A DNA stretch of 5,404 nucleotides from Pseudomonadota bacterium (GCA_026400695.1 JAPLON010000088.1:1-5404), one strand, 5' to 3'. Positions 1-5,404 are shown, counted from the stretch's first letter. Notes: generated from the letters alone by a model not told the origin. Numbers and translations are program-made.

Positions 1-251
1 ATGATCGTTTACATGGAGGAAATCATGCGGTAGCTGTTTCAGCGCCAGGTGCGCAATACGGCAAGATATCAGATGCACTGGGTGATTATGACCTGGGTGG
101 AAATGACGATGGTGAAGTAGAAGTAGGGCGTGGTAGCTTTTTTAACAGTCTCTCCAATAGCTTATCTCTACATCAATCGCAAGGTGGTAGTGCCAGTTCT
201 TCTCGCCATGATGCGTATGAATCAAAAGAGAAAGAAAAAGAAAGACGTTAG
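1..251 (+). CDS. 3' end of an unidentified protein with a charged, low-complexity tail
   Basis: The reading frame is open from the left edge (first full codon at base 3) to a TAG at 249-251, giving 82 C-terminal residues; the start lies outside the window. I do not recognise the protein. The visible part begins DRLHGGNHAVAVSAPGAQYG, continues through an acidic stretch (LGGNDDGEVEVG) and a Ser/Gln/His-rich stretch, and ends in the highly charged tail YESKEKEKERR. It looks disordered, with no membrane segment or recognisable domain. Base composition is visibly less AT-rich than in the genes to the right. The reading frame is supported by the absence of stops here while the other two plus frames are interrupted early, and by the Rho-independent terminator 40 bases after the stop. 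The Glu/Lys-rich end could be a simple linker tail or a translocation signal (see findings); I assign no function. Confidence 0.65.
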   Translation, partial: DRLHGGNHAVAVSAPGAQYGKISDALGDYDLGGNDDGEVEVGRGSFFNSLSNSLSLHQSQGGSASSSRHDAYESKEKEKERR

Positions 252-291
252 TCTCCTAAATTACGTACGATTAAGAGAGTAAAAAAGTAAT

Positions 292-320
292 AAACACCGT
301 CCTTTTTGGCGGTGTTTTTT
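292..320 (+). terminator. Rho-independent terminator between convergent genes
   Basis: AAACACCG (292-299) pairs perfectly with CGGTGTTT (310-317), an 8-bp stem around the 10-base loop TCCTTTTTGG, and is followed by T residues to 320. It ends transcription of the gene finishing at 251. Read on the minus strand the same stem is followed by TATTAC and then six T, so it probably also stops the convergent membrane-protein gene, whose stop codon (319-321) overlaps the T run. Confidence 0.85.
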
Positions 321-2172
321 AGTTGAGCTGATCTTGTAATTTTTGGGGTATAAATATCCATTTTTCTATACCTTGGCTTAAGGCAATTTTCATTAATTTT
401 TTGCCTTTAGCTATCTCTTTTTGTTGAATGCAATAAATACCTTCTAGCCAAATACCAAAAGGATCATCTGGGTTTTGTTGGTGGACCAAATCAATAAATT
501 GTTTTGCTTTAACTAATTGCTGTTGTTCAATTAGTTCTTTGATAAATGGAACAACTAGGTCAGTTCTTTTGGGGGCTTTTTGTAAAACGGCATGGGCTGC
601 TTGTTCCCACAAATCAAAGAAAGGTTGGTTGTTGTCAGCAAAATATTGTAATGCATGAAGCATTGCAACATCTAATACCAGGGGGCTGGACTTTGCATCG
701 TAAACTTTAAAAATTCTTAAAAATTCATGTTCTAATGCTTGAAAAGATAGATAATTAGTTTTTTTTGTTAGACTTAATAAAAAATGCCCTAGATGCAGGC
801 CTCTGTAATTGTAGTTCGTTTTTGTATTTTCCTCACTGGGATAGAAGGTGGAGTAGGTAAACCTTTTTAACCATGAATTTTGATTTGTTGGGTATAGTAT
901 TGCCGTATTCCAATAGGTTAGCGCTGCCTGTCCGCAACATAACCCTGCCATAGTGATGATTATAGCAGGTAAATAAGGTCTCTTAATTGTAAATACTGGT
1001 TGGTTGAGCGCTGCAAAACCAAACACCAGAAATGGCCAAACGCAAACCAAAGTAAACCAGGTTGAAGTTAGTGCAGCAAATAGTACCACAAAAAGTAATT
1101 TGTTAAATGGTTGTTCTTTTAAGTTGATTAGTGGAATTAAAATTAATGTAAGATAGATAACTAATCCAACAATACCTATGCTAAACAGAATTTCTATTCC
1201 AAAGTGCATGCAATGAAAATCAAGTCTTTCAATGCCGTCCCAGCTTGGTTGCCATGTTTGCCCATCAAAAAATTTTACTGGTAGCTGAGTAATTTGTTTT
1301 TGTAAATTTTCAAAATAATAGCCCCATCCGTGACCGTAAAGTAGGCTTTGAGGCGTATCTTTCCAGGCTGAAAAGTAACTTTGTACTGCTAGTTTGCGTG
1401 ACTCTAAGGTTCCAAATATGGGAAAGCTTGCTAAGTAATAAGTAGAAATTAAGCTTAACAGCGGAATACTTAAACAGGTTATCTTAATGAACTTATTGTG
1501 GTTTTTTAAATAATAAGTTACAGCCCAAAGTACAAAGCTCAAGACGACAGCAACCCAAGCGGTTTTATTATAGGAGAGGTATAAAAGCAAAATGCTAAAT
1601 AAAATTAAAGTGGATTTTACTAAGTTGTTTTTAAAAGGTTCACTGGCAATATAAATTCCAAGAGCAATTGGTGCCAAGAATGCTCCAAAAACGTATGGTA
1701 ACCAATCAGAGTTTATGTTAAATCCATGGGTAGGATGGTGCAAGGCCACCAGTAACCCTGCTACTAATCCTGCACCTATGGCTGAGAGGCGAATCGCATT
1801 ATTTATGACTATGTTATCGTAAGCTAAAGATAATAAAGATAGCCCACAAAATAGCGCTGTACCTTCACCAAGTAAGGGCACGCCAAAATGATGTAAGATT
1901 TTATTTTTAGCCCAAGCAGTGGCGCAAAATGAAAGTAATGTTATTGCACAAAAACAGATGGTGTGCGTGGAAAAAAGCAAACGTTTTTTTACTATACACA
2001 AAGCACTCAAACTTAGGCCAATAGCGGCAAATAATATATTCGCTGCAACCAGTACAAATTCTGAGTCAATCCATATGCCAATGCGTAAAGGCGGTAGGGT
2101 TGCTGCAAATAACCAAAAGCTAAGGGAAATTAATAATATGGCTAGATAATCTACCAGTTGCTTAGATGACAT
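319..2172 (-). CDS. O-antigen ligase/polymerase family (Wzy_C, PglL-like) membrane protein with TPR-like C-terminus
   Basis: A 617-residue polytopic inner-membrane protein. About a dozen hydrophobic segments occupy residues 8-420, followed by a soluble Lys/Gln-rich region to the end. The Wzy_C signature starts at NKTAWVA (202-208), equivalent to the usual S-R/K-x-A-W motif after a transmembrane helix. It continues with ESRKLA (257-262, conserved Arg), LLYGHGWGYY (277-286), and H320-x2-H323-x3-E327 leading into GIVGLVIYL. WaaL, Wzy and PglL proteins share this layout: a long periplasmic loop with essential Arg and His residues that transfers or polymerises undecaprenyl-linked glycans. Residues about 500-617 contain helical repeats, including KAKQFIDLVHQQNPDDP, which resemble TPRs; such tails are common in PglL-type protein O-oligosaccharyltransferases. 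Sequence alone does not separate polymerase, lipid-A-core ligase and protein glycosylase. The ATG at 2170-2172 is the furthest upstream start and precedes the first hydrophobic helix, but has no clear Shine-Dalgarno. No glycan genes adjoin it, so it may be an orphan ligase. Confidence 0.8.
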   Translation of the reverse strand: MSSKQLVDYLAILLISLSFWLFAATLPPLRIGIWIDSEFVLVAANILFAAIGLSLSALCIVKKRLLFSTHTICFCAITLLSFCATAWAKNKILHHFGVPLLGEGTALFCGLSLLSLAYDNIVINNAIRLSAIGAGLVAGLLVALHHPTHGFNINSDWLPYVFGAFLAPIALGIYIASEPFKNNLVKSTLILFSILLLYLSYNKTAWVAVVLSFVLWAVTYYLKNHNKFIKITCLSIPLLSLISTYYLASFPIFGTLESRKLAVQSYFSAWKDTPQSLLYGHGWGYYFENLQKQITQLPVKFFDGQTWQPSWDGIERLDFHCMHFGIEILFSIGIVGLVIYLTLILIPLINLKEQPFNKLLFVVLFAALTSTWFTLVCVWPFLVFGFAALNQPVFTIKRPYLPAIIITMAGLCCGQAALTYWNTAILYPTNQNSWLKRFTYSTFYPSEENTKTNYNYRGLHLGHFLLSLTKKTNYLSFQALEHEFLRIFKVYDAKSSPLVLDVAMLHALQYFADNNQPFFDLWEQAAHAVLQKAPKRTDLVVPFIKELIEQQQLVKAKQFIDLVHQQNPDDPFGIWLEGIYCIQQKEIAKGKKLMKIALSQGIEKWIFIPQKLQDQLN

Positions 2173-2202
2173 TATTCAATCGTTAACTAATTCACTATAA
2201 AT

Positions 2203-2231
2203 ATCATAGCCAGTTATGTAAGTAAGATGAA
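2203..2231 (-). promoter_or_regulatory. possible promoter of the Wzy_C-family gene
   Basis: On the minus strand TATGAT (2203-2208; 5 of 6 to the -10 consensus) lies about 30 bases upstream of the ATG. It is preceded, after a 17-base spacer, by TTCATC (2226-2231), a poor -35. The placement is sensible for a divergent promoter, but in AT-rich DNA such boxes occur by chance. Confidence 0.3.
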
Positions 2232-2308
2232 AGCATAGTGATTTTTTTACCAGCAATTCTCATTTAGAACTAAAATTACCAAAATTTATGAAGAGTTTGG
2301 AATTTGGA

Positions 2309-2376
2309 GCTTATTCAGGGGCCATCCCCAGAAAAAGTGACAACAGTTGTCCGGTAATTGCTGGCCAACTATGTTG
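2309..2376. repeat. GC-richer intergenic block with three inverted repeats
   Basis: About half G+C by eye in an otherwise AT-rich intergenic region. It contains GGGG-CCAT-CCCC (2318-2329), the 13-base dyad GACAAC-A-GTTGTC (2339-2351), and CAAC-TAT-GTTG (2366-2376). The last two share the half-site CAAC/GTTG and end just before the -35 box at 2382, a plausible position for regulator operators. The block could equally be a dispersed repeat or mobile-element remnant. The rest of the 2173-2381 gap holds no convincing gene. Confidence 0.45.
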
Positions 2377-2381
2377 TTAAT

Positions 2382-2409
2382 TTGACATTTAGTATTTTTT
2401 TGTTATGCT
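2382..2409 (+). promoter_or_regulatory. strong sigma70 promoter with extended -10 for the PvcA/DIT1-like operon
   Basis: A perfect -35 TTGACA (2382-2387) is separated by 16 bases from the -10 TATGCT (2404-2409; 4 of 6), which carries the upstream TGn of an extended -10 (TGT at 2401-2403). Transcription should start near 2416, about 50 bases before the leader ORF. It is the best promoter in the window and points into the leader ORF and the two DIT1-family genes. I see no Fur-box-like sequence overlapping it. Confidence 0.75.
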
Positions 2410-2417
2410 AATAGGTG

Positions 2418-2442
2418 GTGCAGTTGTGCACTTTGTTAACAA
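2418..2442 (+). promoter_or_regulatory. inverted repeats at the predicted transcript 5' end
   Basis: GTGCA-GTTG-TGCAC (2418-2431) forms a 5-bp stem with a 4-base loop, and TTGTTAACAA (2433-2442) is a perfect 10-base palindrome immediately after it. Both lie at or just after the predicted start site (about 2416) and before the ribosome binding site (2451-2456). They could be an operator or a stabilising 5' hairpin. Both are short enough to be chance. Confidence 0.35.
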
Positions 2443-2450
2443 TGACATTA

Positions 2451-2456
2451 AAGGAG
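2451..2456 (+). promoter_or_regulatory. Shine-Dalgarno of the 37-codon leader ORF
   Basis: AAGGAG sits 8 bases before the ATG at 2465. It is the strongest ribosome binding site in the window, stronger than that of either large downstream gene (TAGGAA for the first, AAGG for the second). That is why the short ORF is taken to be translated. Confidence 0.7.
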
Positions 2457-2464
2457 ATTTTAAT

Positions 2465-2578
2465 ATGTCTAATAATTATCAATCATGGCGATTTATCAAT
2501 CCTAATAAGAATTTGAATAGTATTTTGATAAAACAAATAGGAATAAATCATCATGAAAAACAAGACACGAGTACATGA
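2465..2578 (+). CDS. 37-residue leader peptide overlapping the first DIT1-family gene
   Basis: A small ORF beginning MSNNYQSWRFINPNKN and ending HHEKQDTST before TGA (2576-2578). It has a strong Shine-Dalgarno at ideal spacing and is the first ORF after the strong promoter. Its last 26 bases overlap the start of the 370-residue gene (ATG 2553) in another frame, so ribosomes finishing it would terminate 23 bases inside that gene. This arrangement fits translational coupling. The peptide is polar, Asn/Lys/Ile-rich, with one Trp and one Tyr, no membrane segment and no recognised family. It shows no run of a single amino acid that would mark classical attenuation. An alternative is that it is the true N-terminus of the downstream protein separated by a +1 frameshift or a sequencing error. 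Translation is likely; the role is unknown. Confidence 0.55.
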   Translation: MSNNYQSWRFINPNKNLNSILIKQIGINHHEKQDTST

Positions 2579-3665
2579 AAAACATCTTTTAGAAAATAAA
2601 AACACTTTAAATACATCAATAATCAGACTTTCTTTAATTTCATTATCTCTTTCGTCTAATTTTAGTTTACCTTTACAATCTAGTGTTTTACCGGTTGTTC
2701 AAAAAAATCCAAATCACCAGAAACTAGCGCAAAAGATTTGCAAAATCTTAAAAGAATATCAACTCACATGTGACATCGATCACTGTTCTGCAGATCCAAC
2801 AAAATCTGAAGAAATGGTTCCAATTGGCTACGAAGAACTAGAGCTGCAAATTTTGGCATTGATTACAAAAAACTTGCCAATAAAAATGCGAATGGTTGGG
2901 TTTCCTTTTAAATCAACCAATCAAGCAAATAAGGTTATATCAGACACGCCAGATATGGCCGAACGCTATAGCCTTGAGTACCTACATTCACTACTTAAGC
3001 GAATAAACCAAGTGTATCCAACGGGTGCACATTTAACTATTGTTAGCGATGGTTGTGCTTTTTCAGATATCCTGGGGTTAACTGACGAACAAGTGACTTG
3101 TTACGAACAAGCGTTAAAGCAGCTGCTAGAAGATTTGCCGCATATTTCTGTTATTACGTCGCAAGATCTTATAACATCAGAAGCTAATTCTTTAAAAGCA
3201 GTGCGAGAGGTTGTTATTCGTTATAGTCTTAGCGATAGCGAGTTTGAGAAAAAAATTAAAAGTGATTCGAAAATCAAAGACGACTTGGTCGTACTGATAA
3301 AGAGAATCGAAAAAGAACTAGGTTGTCCAAGTGGCCAAGAATTATTAAGAACACGTGGACAAAATATAGACACTGTCTCTAAGCTTATTTTTCAACGCAG
3401 CTTAGGGTTTGGAGTGTTTATAAAAGAAAAATATGGCTCTCAAAAAGTCATATCAGTCTCTGTTCACTACCAACCAAATGTCGGTAAAAAAATTGGCATT
3501 AAGCTATCACCTACATCGTTTATTACACCATGGCACGGAGTACTTGTTGTGGAAAAAGATGGCACATCCAAAATTGTACATAAGCAAGATATCGATTCTT
3601 CTGCTTATAGGCAAACTGGGAAATTCGTTAACCGATATTGGTGTCCATTTTACCAAGCTAACTAA
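2553..3665 (+). CDS. PvcA/IsnA/DIT1-family (isocyanide synthase-like) protein, possibly exported
   Basis: A 370-residue protein with the full core of the pyoverdine/dityrosine biosynthesis family. The motifs in order are KILKEYQ (64-70), GFPFKSTN (116-123), TPDMAE (132-137), YPTGAHLTIVSDG (155-167) with FSDILG (170-175), RSLGFG (282-287), SVHYQP (303-308) and TPWHG (325-329), then VVEKDG. Characterised members (PvcA, IsnA) condense the amino group of Tyr or Trp with ribulose-5-phosphate to make an isocyanide; yeast Dit1 makes a formyl-tyrosine precursor. Length matches PvcA plus an N-terminal extension. The position usually holding Arg in SDGR has Cys168. Residues 22-40 are hydrophobic and Leu/Ser-rich after a basic, 20-residue n-region: a weak signal peptide or anchor. 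ATG 2553 is the only early Met, since an in-frame TAA lies at 2544-2546; it has TAGGAA 10 bases upstream and is overlapped by the leader ORF. It is followed after 116 bases by a paralogue. The family is well supported; catalysis, substrate and export are inferred. Confidence 0.85.
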   Translation: MKNKTRVHEKHLLENKNTLNTSIIRLSLISLSLSSNFSLPLQSSVLPVVQKNPNHQKLAQKICKILKEYQLTCDIDHCSADPTKSEEMVPIGYEELELQILALITKNLPIKMRMVGFPFKSTNQANKVISDTPDMAERYSLEYLHSLLKRINQVYPTGAHLTIVSDGCAFSDILGLTDEQVTCYEQALKQLLEDLPHISVITSQDLITSEANSLKAVREVVIRYSLSDSEFEKKIKSDSKIKDDLVVLIKRIEKELGCPSGQELLRTRGQNIDTVSKLIFQRSLGFGVFIKEKYGSQKVISVSVHYQPNVGKKIGIKLSPTSFITPWHGVLVVEKDGTSKIVHKQDIDSSAYRQTGKFVNRYWCPFYQAN

Positions 3666-3781
3666 ATCTAAACAAAAATATTAACAAGACAGTTTTCAAA
3701 GTAATTAGGAAATTGTGGGCATTTGCGCCTGCTTTAAATCTGATTCTTTGCATTGTGTACAACTAGTAAAAGGTAAGAAAA
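3666..3781 (+). other. intergenic spacer within the operon
   Basis: This 116-base spacer between the two DIT1-family genes has no ORF with a ribosome binding site and no terminator-like hairpin with a T run. The only promoter-like pair, TTGTGG (3713-3718) and TTAAAT (3734-3739) with a 15-base spacer, is poor. Read-through from the promoter at 2382-2409 is the simplest reading. Confidence 0.5.
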
Positions 3782-5032
3782 ATGAAAATTTTAAAAACGA
3801 TAGCTATGTTTGCAATAATCGCAAATTTAGCGACTGATATAAGTGCTTCAGCTGCTGCAGTTGTTGCAGAATTACTTGACTCAAAAAATGCAGCTACAAG
3901 TTCAGTAGCAGTTAAACCTTTAAATACAATTAGGCACTTAGATCATATACTTATTCCTGATGAATTGTTGGGTCCTATTAAGAGCTATGTTGATGGGTTA
4001 CCTCAAATAGCAAAATGTGGTGGAGATAATCCTCAATCTAAAATTGTGCTTTTTTTGCAAGGCATGAGCCCACCTTCTAAGAGTGATGTAACAGGACAAG
4101 GAGAATTAGCTACAAGGATCGAGGTGATGATGGCAACAAAACAGCCTATTCCTATGGTTATTCCTGGGTTTCCTTGTAAATCTACCAATAAGGAACACAA
4201 GGTTTTAGGTGGAGATATTGATTTAGGGGAATTTGTAGGCCTAATAACCTTAAATCATATTTGCGGGGAAATAGGCACTATCTACCCACCCGGGGCGCGT
4301 ATTTCTATTATTCCAGATGGTGCTGCATACTTGGACTTACTGGGAATTAACCCCATGGAATATGAACAATATCAGAGTAGTTTAGCACGTCTTATTGGAA
4401 CTTTTTTTAGTGAAACTATTTCCCTTGAACAAGAGATGGTGCCAAGTATCCTTAAAATAATTGATAAACTGGAAGAACCAAAAGTTGATGCAGAAACAGA
4501 AGCGGATATGGCACGTTTTTTTGGTACAGAATTTCCAAAGAAATTAAAAAGTGAAATTGTTGAAATTACCCATGCGGTAGCTGTTTGTTCGGCTAAATTT
4601 GGAAAGGGTATCGCTGAATTACTTCAAGGGCAAGATTATCTACGCCTTTCTGTACATCCTCATTCAAACATTGCTGAAAAATGCGGTATAAGTTTGGCTT
4701 ACAATGTGCGTGGCACACCGTGGCATAATGCCCCTGTTTTGTGTAATGGCTTGCTATTAGAAACAGGTGTAAAAGGAATTGCTAAAATCAAAGTGAAGGG
4801 AATGTTTCCAATAGGTGATGCTTGTGGCGATAAGGGGGGAATTACGCTGATGAAGCTAATGGACTTGGACTTAGCAAGACAGCAAAAAAAATCAAAATCT
4901 GGCTTTGATATTACTCCTAGGTTTGTTCGAGCAGAGAGTGTAATTGCTGGCATATCTTTATCATATATGCTTTTAAACTTTGCGATTGTTAAAACTAGCA
5001 GCGGTAGTAATTATAAGCCTCTTTGGGGTTAG
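3782..5032 (+). CDS. diverged PvcA/IsnA/DIT1-family protein with signal peptide and C-terminal hydrophobic extension
   Basis: A 416-residue paralogue of the upstream protein. A classical signal peptide is visible: MKILK, hydrophobic residues 7-17, then A22-S-A24 giving a likely cleavage after 24. Family motifs follow: PMVIPGFPCKSTN (124-136), HKVLGGDID (139-147), YPPGARISIIPDG (168-180), LDLLG (184-188), CSAKFGKG (269-276), LRLSVHPH (287-294) and TPWHN (312-316). It departs from the consensus: SDGR is P-DG-A (178-181), and the conserved PD of the middle motif is ID (146-147). After the core, residues 330-416 form an extension with a Gly-rich part, a Lys-rich part (369-372) and a hydrophobic segment (387-403) that could be a membrane anchor. 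AAGG (3770-3773) lies 8 bases before the ATG. No terminator separates it from the upstream gene, so the two are probably co-transcribed. Membership in the family is clear; changed motif residues mean it may be a non-catalytic partner or have another substrate. Confidence 0.85.
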   Translation: MKILKTIAMFAIIANLATDISASAAAVVAELLDSKNAATSSVAVKPLNTIRHLDHILIPDELLGPIKSYVDGLPQIAKCGGDNPQSKIVLFLQGMSPPSKSDVTGQGELATRIEVMMATKQPIPMVIPGFPCKSTNKEHKVLGGDIDLGEFVGLITLNHICGEIGTIYPPGARISIIPDGAAYLDLLGINPMEYEQYQSSLARLIGTFFSETISLEQEMVPSILKIIDKLEEPKVDAETEADMARFFGTEFPKKLKSEIVEITHAVAVCSAKFGKGIAELLQGQDYLRLSVHPHSNIAEKCGISLAYNVRGTPWHNAPVLCNGLLLETGVKGIAKIKVKGMFPIGDACGDKGGITLMKLMDLDLARQQKKSKSGFDITPRFVRAESVIAGISLSYMLLNFAIVKTSSGSNYKPLWG

Positions 5033-5044
5033 CAAAGTCTTGCG

Positions 5045-5073
5045 GGGGCAGAAATCTGCCCCTCTATTTTTAT
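5045..5073 (+). terminator. Rho-independent terminator of the DIT1-family operon
   Basis: GGGGCAG (5045-5051) pairs perfectly with CTGCCCC (5056-5062) around AAAT and is followed by TCTATTTTT. It begins 13 bases after the TAG of the second DIT1-family gene. There is no matching T run on the other strand, so it acts mainly on plus-strand transcripts. Its T tract overlaps the stop codon of the convergent rhodanese gene. Confidence 0.9.
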
Positions 5074-5404
5074 GATCTTTTATTCCATGGTGCTTTGGTA
5101 AGAATCAATGCCATACCGCAAAGATCTGTTATGCCAGCAAATATTAAACCGCAACCTACAAACAAAGGGATAACGGTAAAAAGTTGATGCACAAAAAGTC
5201 CTAGTAAAGCTCCAATAGCAATGAAGACACCAGCTGTAATACGTACTTGTCGTTCTAAAGAAATTGGCGCCTTTAACTTGGCGCAGCAGGAAGGGTCTTT
5301 AACATTATATCCCGCTATTTCGTGATCACAGTCTTCACAAGCAAGTATTCCGCCTTCAATTACGTATATATTTGGATGGTTTTCAAAGTTGAATTTTAAA
5401 GCAG
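5070..5404 (-). CDS. C-terminal part of a rhodanese-like, DUF2892 (YgaP-type) inner-membrane protein
   Basis: The frame is open from the right edge (first full codon at 5402) to TAA at 5070-5072, giving 110 C-terminal residues; the start and the rhodanese catalytic loop lie outside. The visible part starts with the last strand of a rhodanese domain (NIYVIEGGILA, residues 11-21, the usual V-x-E-GGI-x-A motif). It then has the DUF2892 membrane domain: SLERQVRITAG (48-58), two hydrophobic helices (59-70 and 75-91), DLCGMALIL (93-101) and the terminal APWN (104-107). This matches YgaP-like sulfurtransferases, which tether a cytoplasmic rhodanese domain to the inner membrane and carry persulfide sulfur. 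The linker is unusual: four cysteines (CEDC at 22-25 and CC at 39-40) replace the typical AW...G sequence. The gene is convergent with the DIT1-family operon and shows no link to it. Family assignment is confident; the physiological acceptor is unknown. Confidence 0.9.
   Translation of the reverse strand, partial: ALKFNFENHPNIYVIEGGILACEDCDHEIAGYNVKDPSCCAKLKAPISLERQVRITAGVFIAIGALLGLFVHQLFTVIPLFVGCGLIFAGITDLCGMALILTKAPWNKRS

Noticed and set aside
14..28. GGAGGAAATC-ATG resembling a ribosome binding site and start
   Set aside because: The frame stops at once (CGG TAG), and the sequence is internal to the longer open frame ending at 251.
1919..2149. 76-codon plus-strand ORF
   Set aside because: It is antisense to the transmembrane N-terminal region of the Wzy_C-family gene, has no ribosome binding site, and its composition follows from the opposite strand.
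2288..2380. 30-codon ORF (ATG 2288 to TAA 2380) in the divergent intergenic region
   Set aside because: It has no Shine-Dalgarno, lies upstream of the strong promoter, and is filled by the inverted-repeat block; it is more likely incidental.
2173..2450. Fur box expected from pvc-type (siderophore-linked) regulation
   Set aside because: No sequence close to the GATAATGATAATCATTATC consensus was found around the operon promoter.
3433..3684. 83-codon plus-strand ORF
   Set aside because: It lies inside the 3' part of the first DIT1-family gene in another frame, and the family motifs SVH and TPWH belong to the other frame.
3713..3739. possible internal promoter before the second DIT1-family gene
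   Set aside because: Poor -35, suboptimal 15-base spacer and weak -10; the operon reading needs no second promoter.
4699..4953. 84-codon minus-strand ORF
   Set aside because: It is antisense to the conserved TPWH region and C-terminal extension of the second DIT1-family gene, with no ribosome binding site.

Overview
This is an AT-rich bacterial window holding two complete large genes that read as one operon, a divergent membrane-protein gene, and gene ends at both edges. By family resemblance it looks like a Gram-negative bacterium, possibly an AT-rich, host-associated gammaproteobacterium of the Legionella or Coxiella type. The support is the WaaL/Wzy/PglL-type polymerase, the rhodanese/DUF2892 protein and the PvcA-family genes, all of which occur there. 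Nothing in the window fixes the taxon, and another AT-rich intracellular lineage such as Dependentiae cannot be excluded.

Layout. Bases 1-251 are the 3' end of a plus-strand gene with a low-complexity, charged tail. A bidirectional-looking terminator (292-320) separates it from a convergent minus-strand gene (319-2172). That gene encodes a 617-residue multi-pass membrane protein of the O-antigen ligase/polymerase (Wzy_C/PglL-like) superfamily with a soluble, TPR-like C-terminus. A 292-base divergent intergenic region follows. It contains a GC-richer block with inverted repeats and a strong sigma70 promoter: TTGACA, a 16-base spacer, and an extended -10 TGTTATGCT.

The promoter drives a 37-codon leader ORF with a near-perfect Shine-Dalgarno (2465-2578). 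The leader overlaps the start of a 370-residue protein (2553-3665), which is followed 116 bases later by a 416-residue protein (3782-5032). A strong hairpin terminator (5045-5073) closes the unit. The last gene, running in from the right on the minus strand (5070-5404, partial), is the C-terminus of a rhodanese-DUF2892 membrane protein.

The main interest is the pair in the middle. Both proteins carry the PvcA/IsnA/DIT1 fold signature: FPxKSTN, then YPxGA, then DG with a following D-(I/L)-LG, then SVH and TPWH. This is the family of isocyanide (isonitrile) synthases and yeast dityrosine Dit1. Both begin with hydrophobic, signal-peptide-like segments, clear in the second and weaker in the first, whereas characterised isocyanide synthases are cytosolic enzymes that use ribulose-5-phosphate. 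No PvcB/IsnB-type oxygenase is present in the window. An exported tandem pair of diverged DIT1-family proteins, one of which may be a pseudoenzyme with a C-terminal hydrophobic anchor, is the best candidate here for an undescribed system. The family assignment is well supported; the function, export and regulation are inference.
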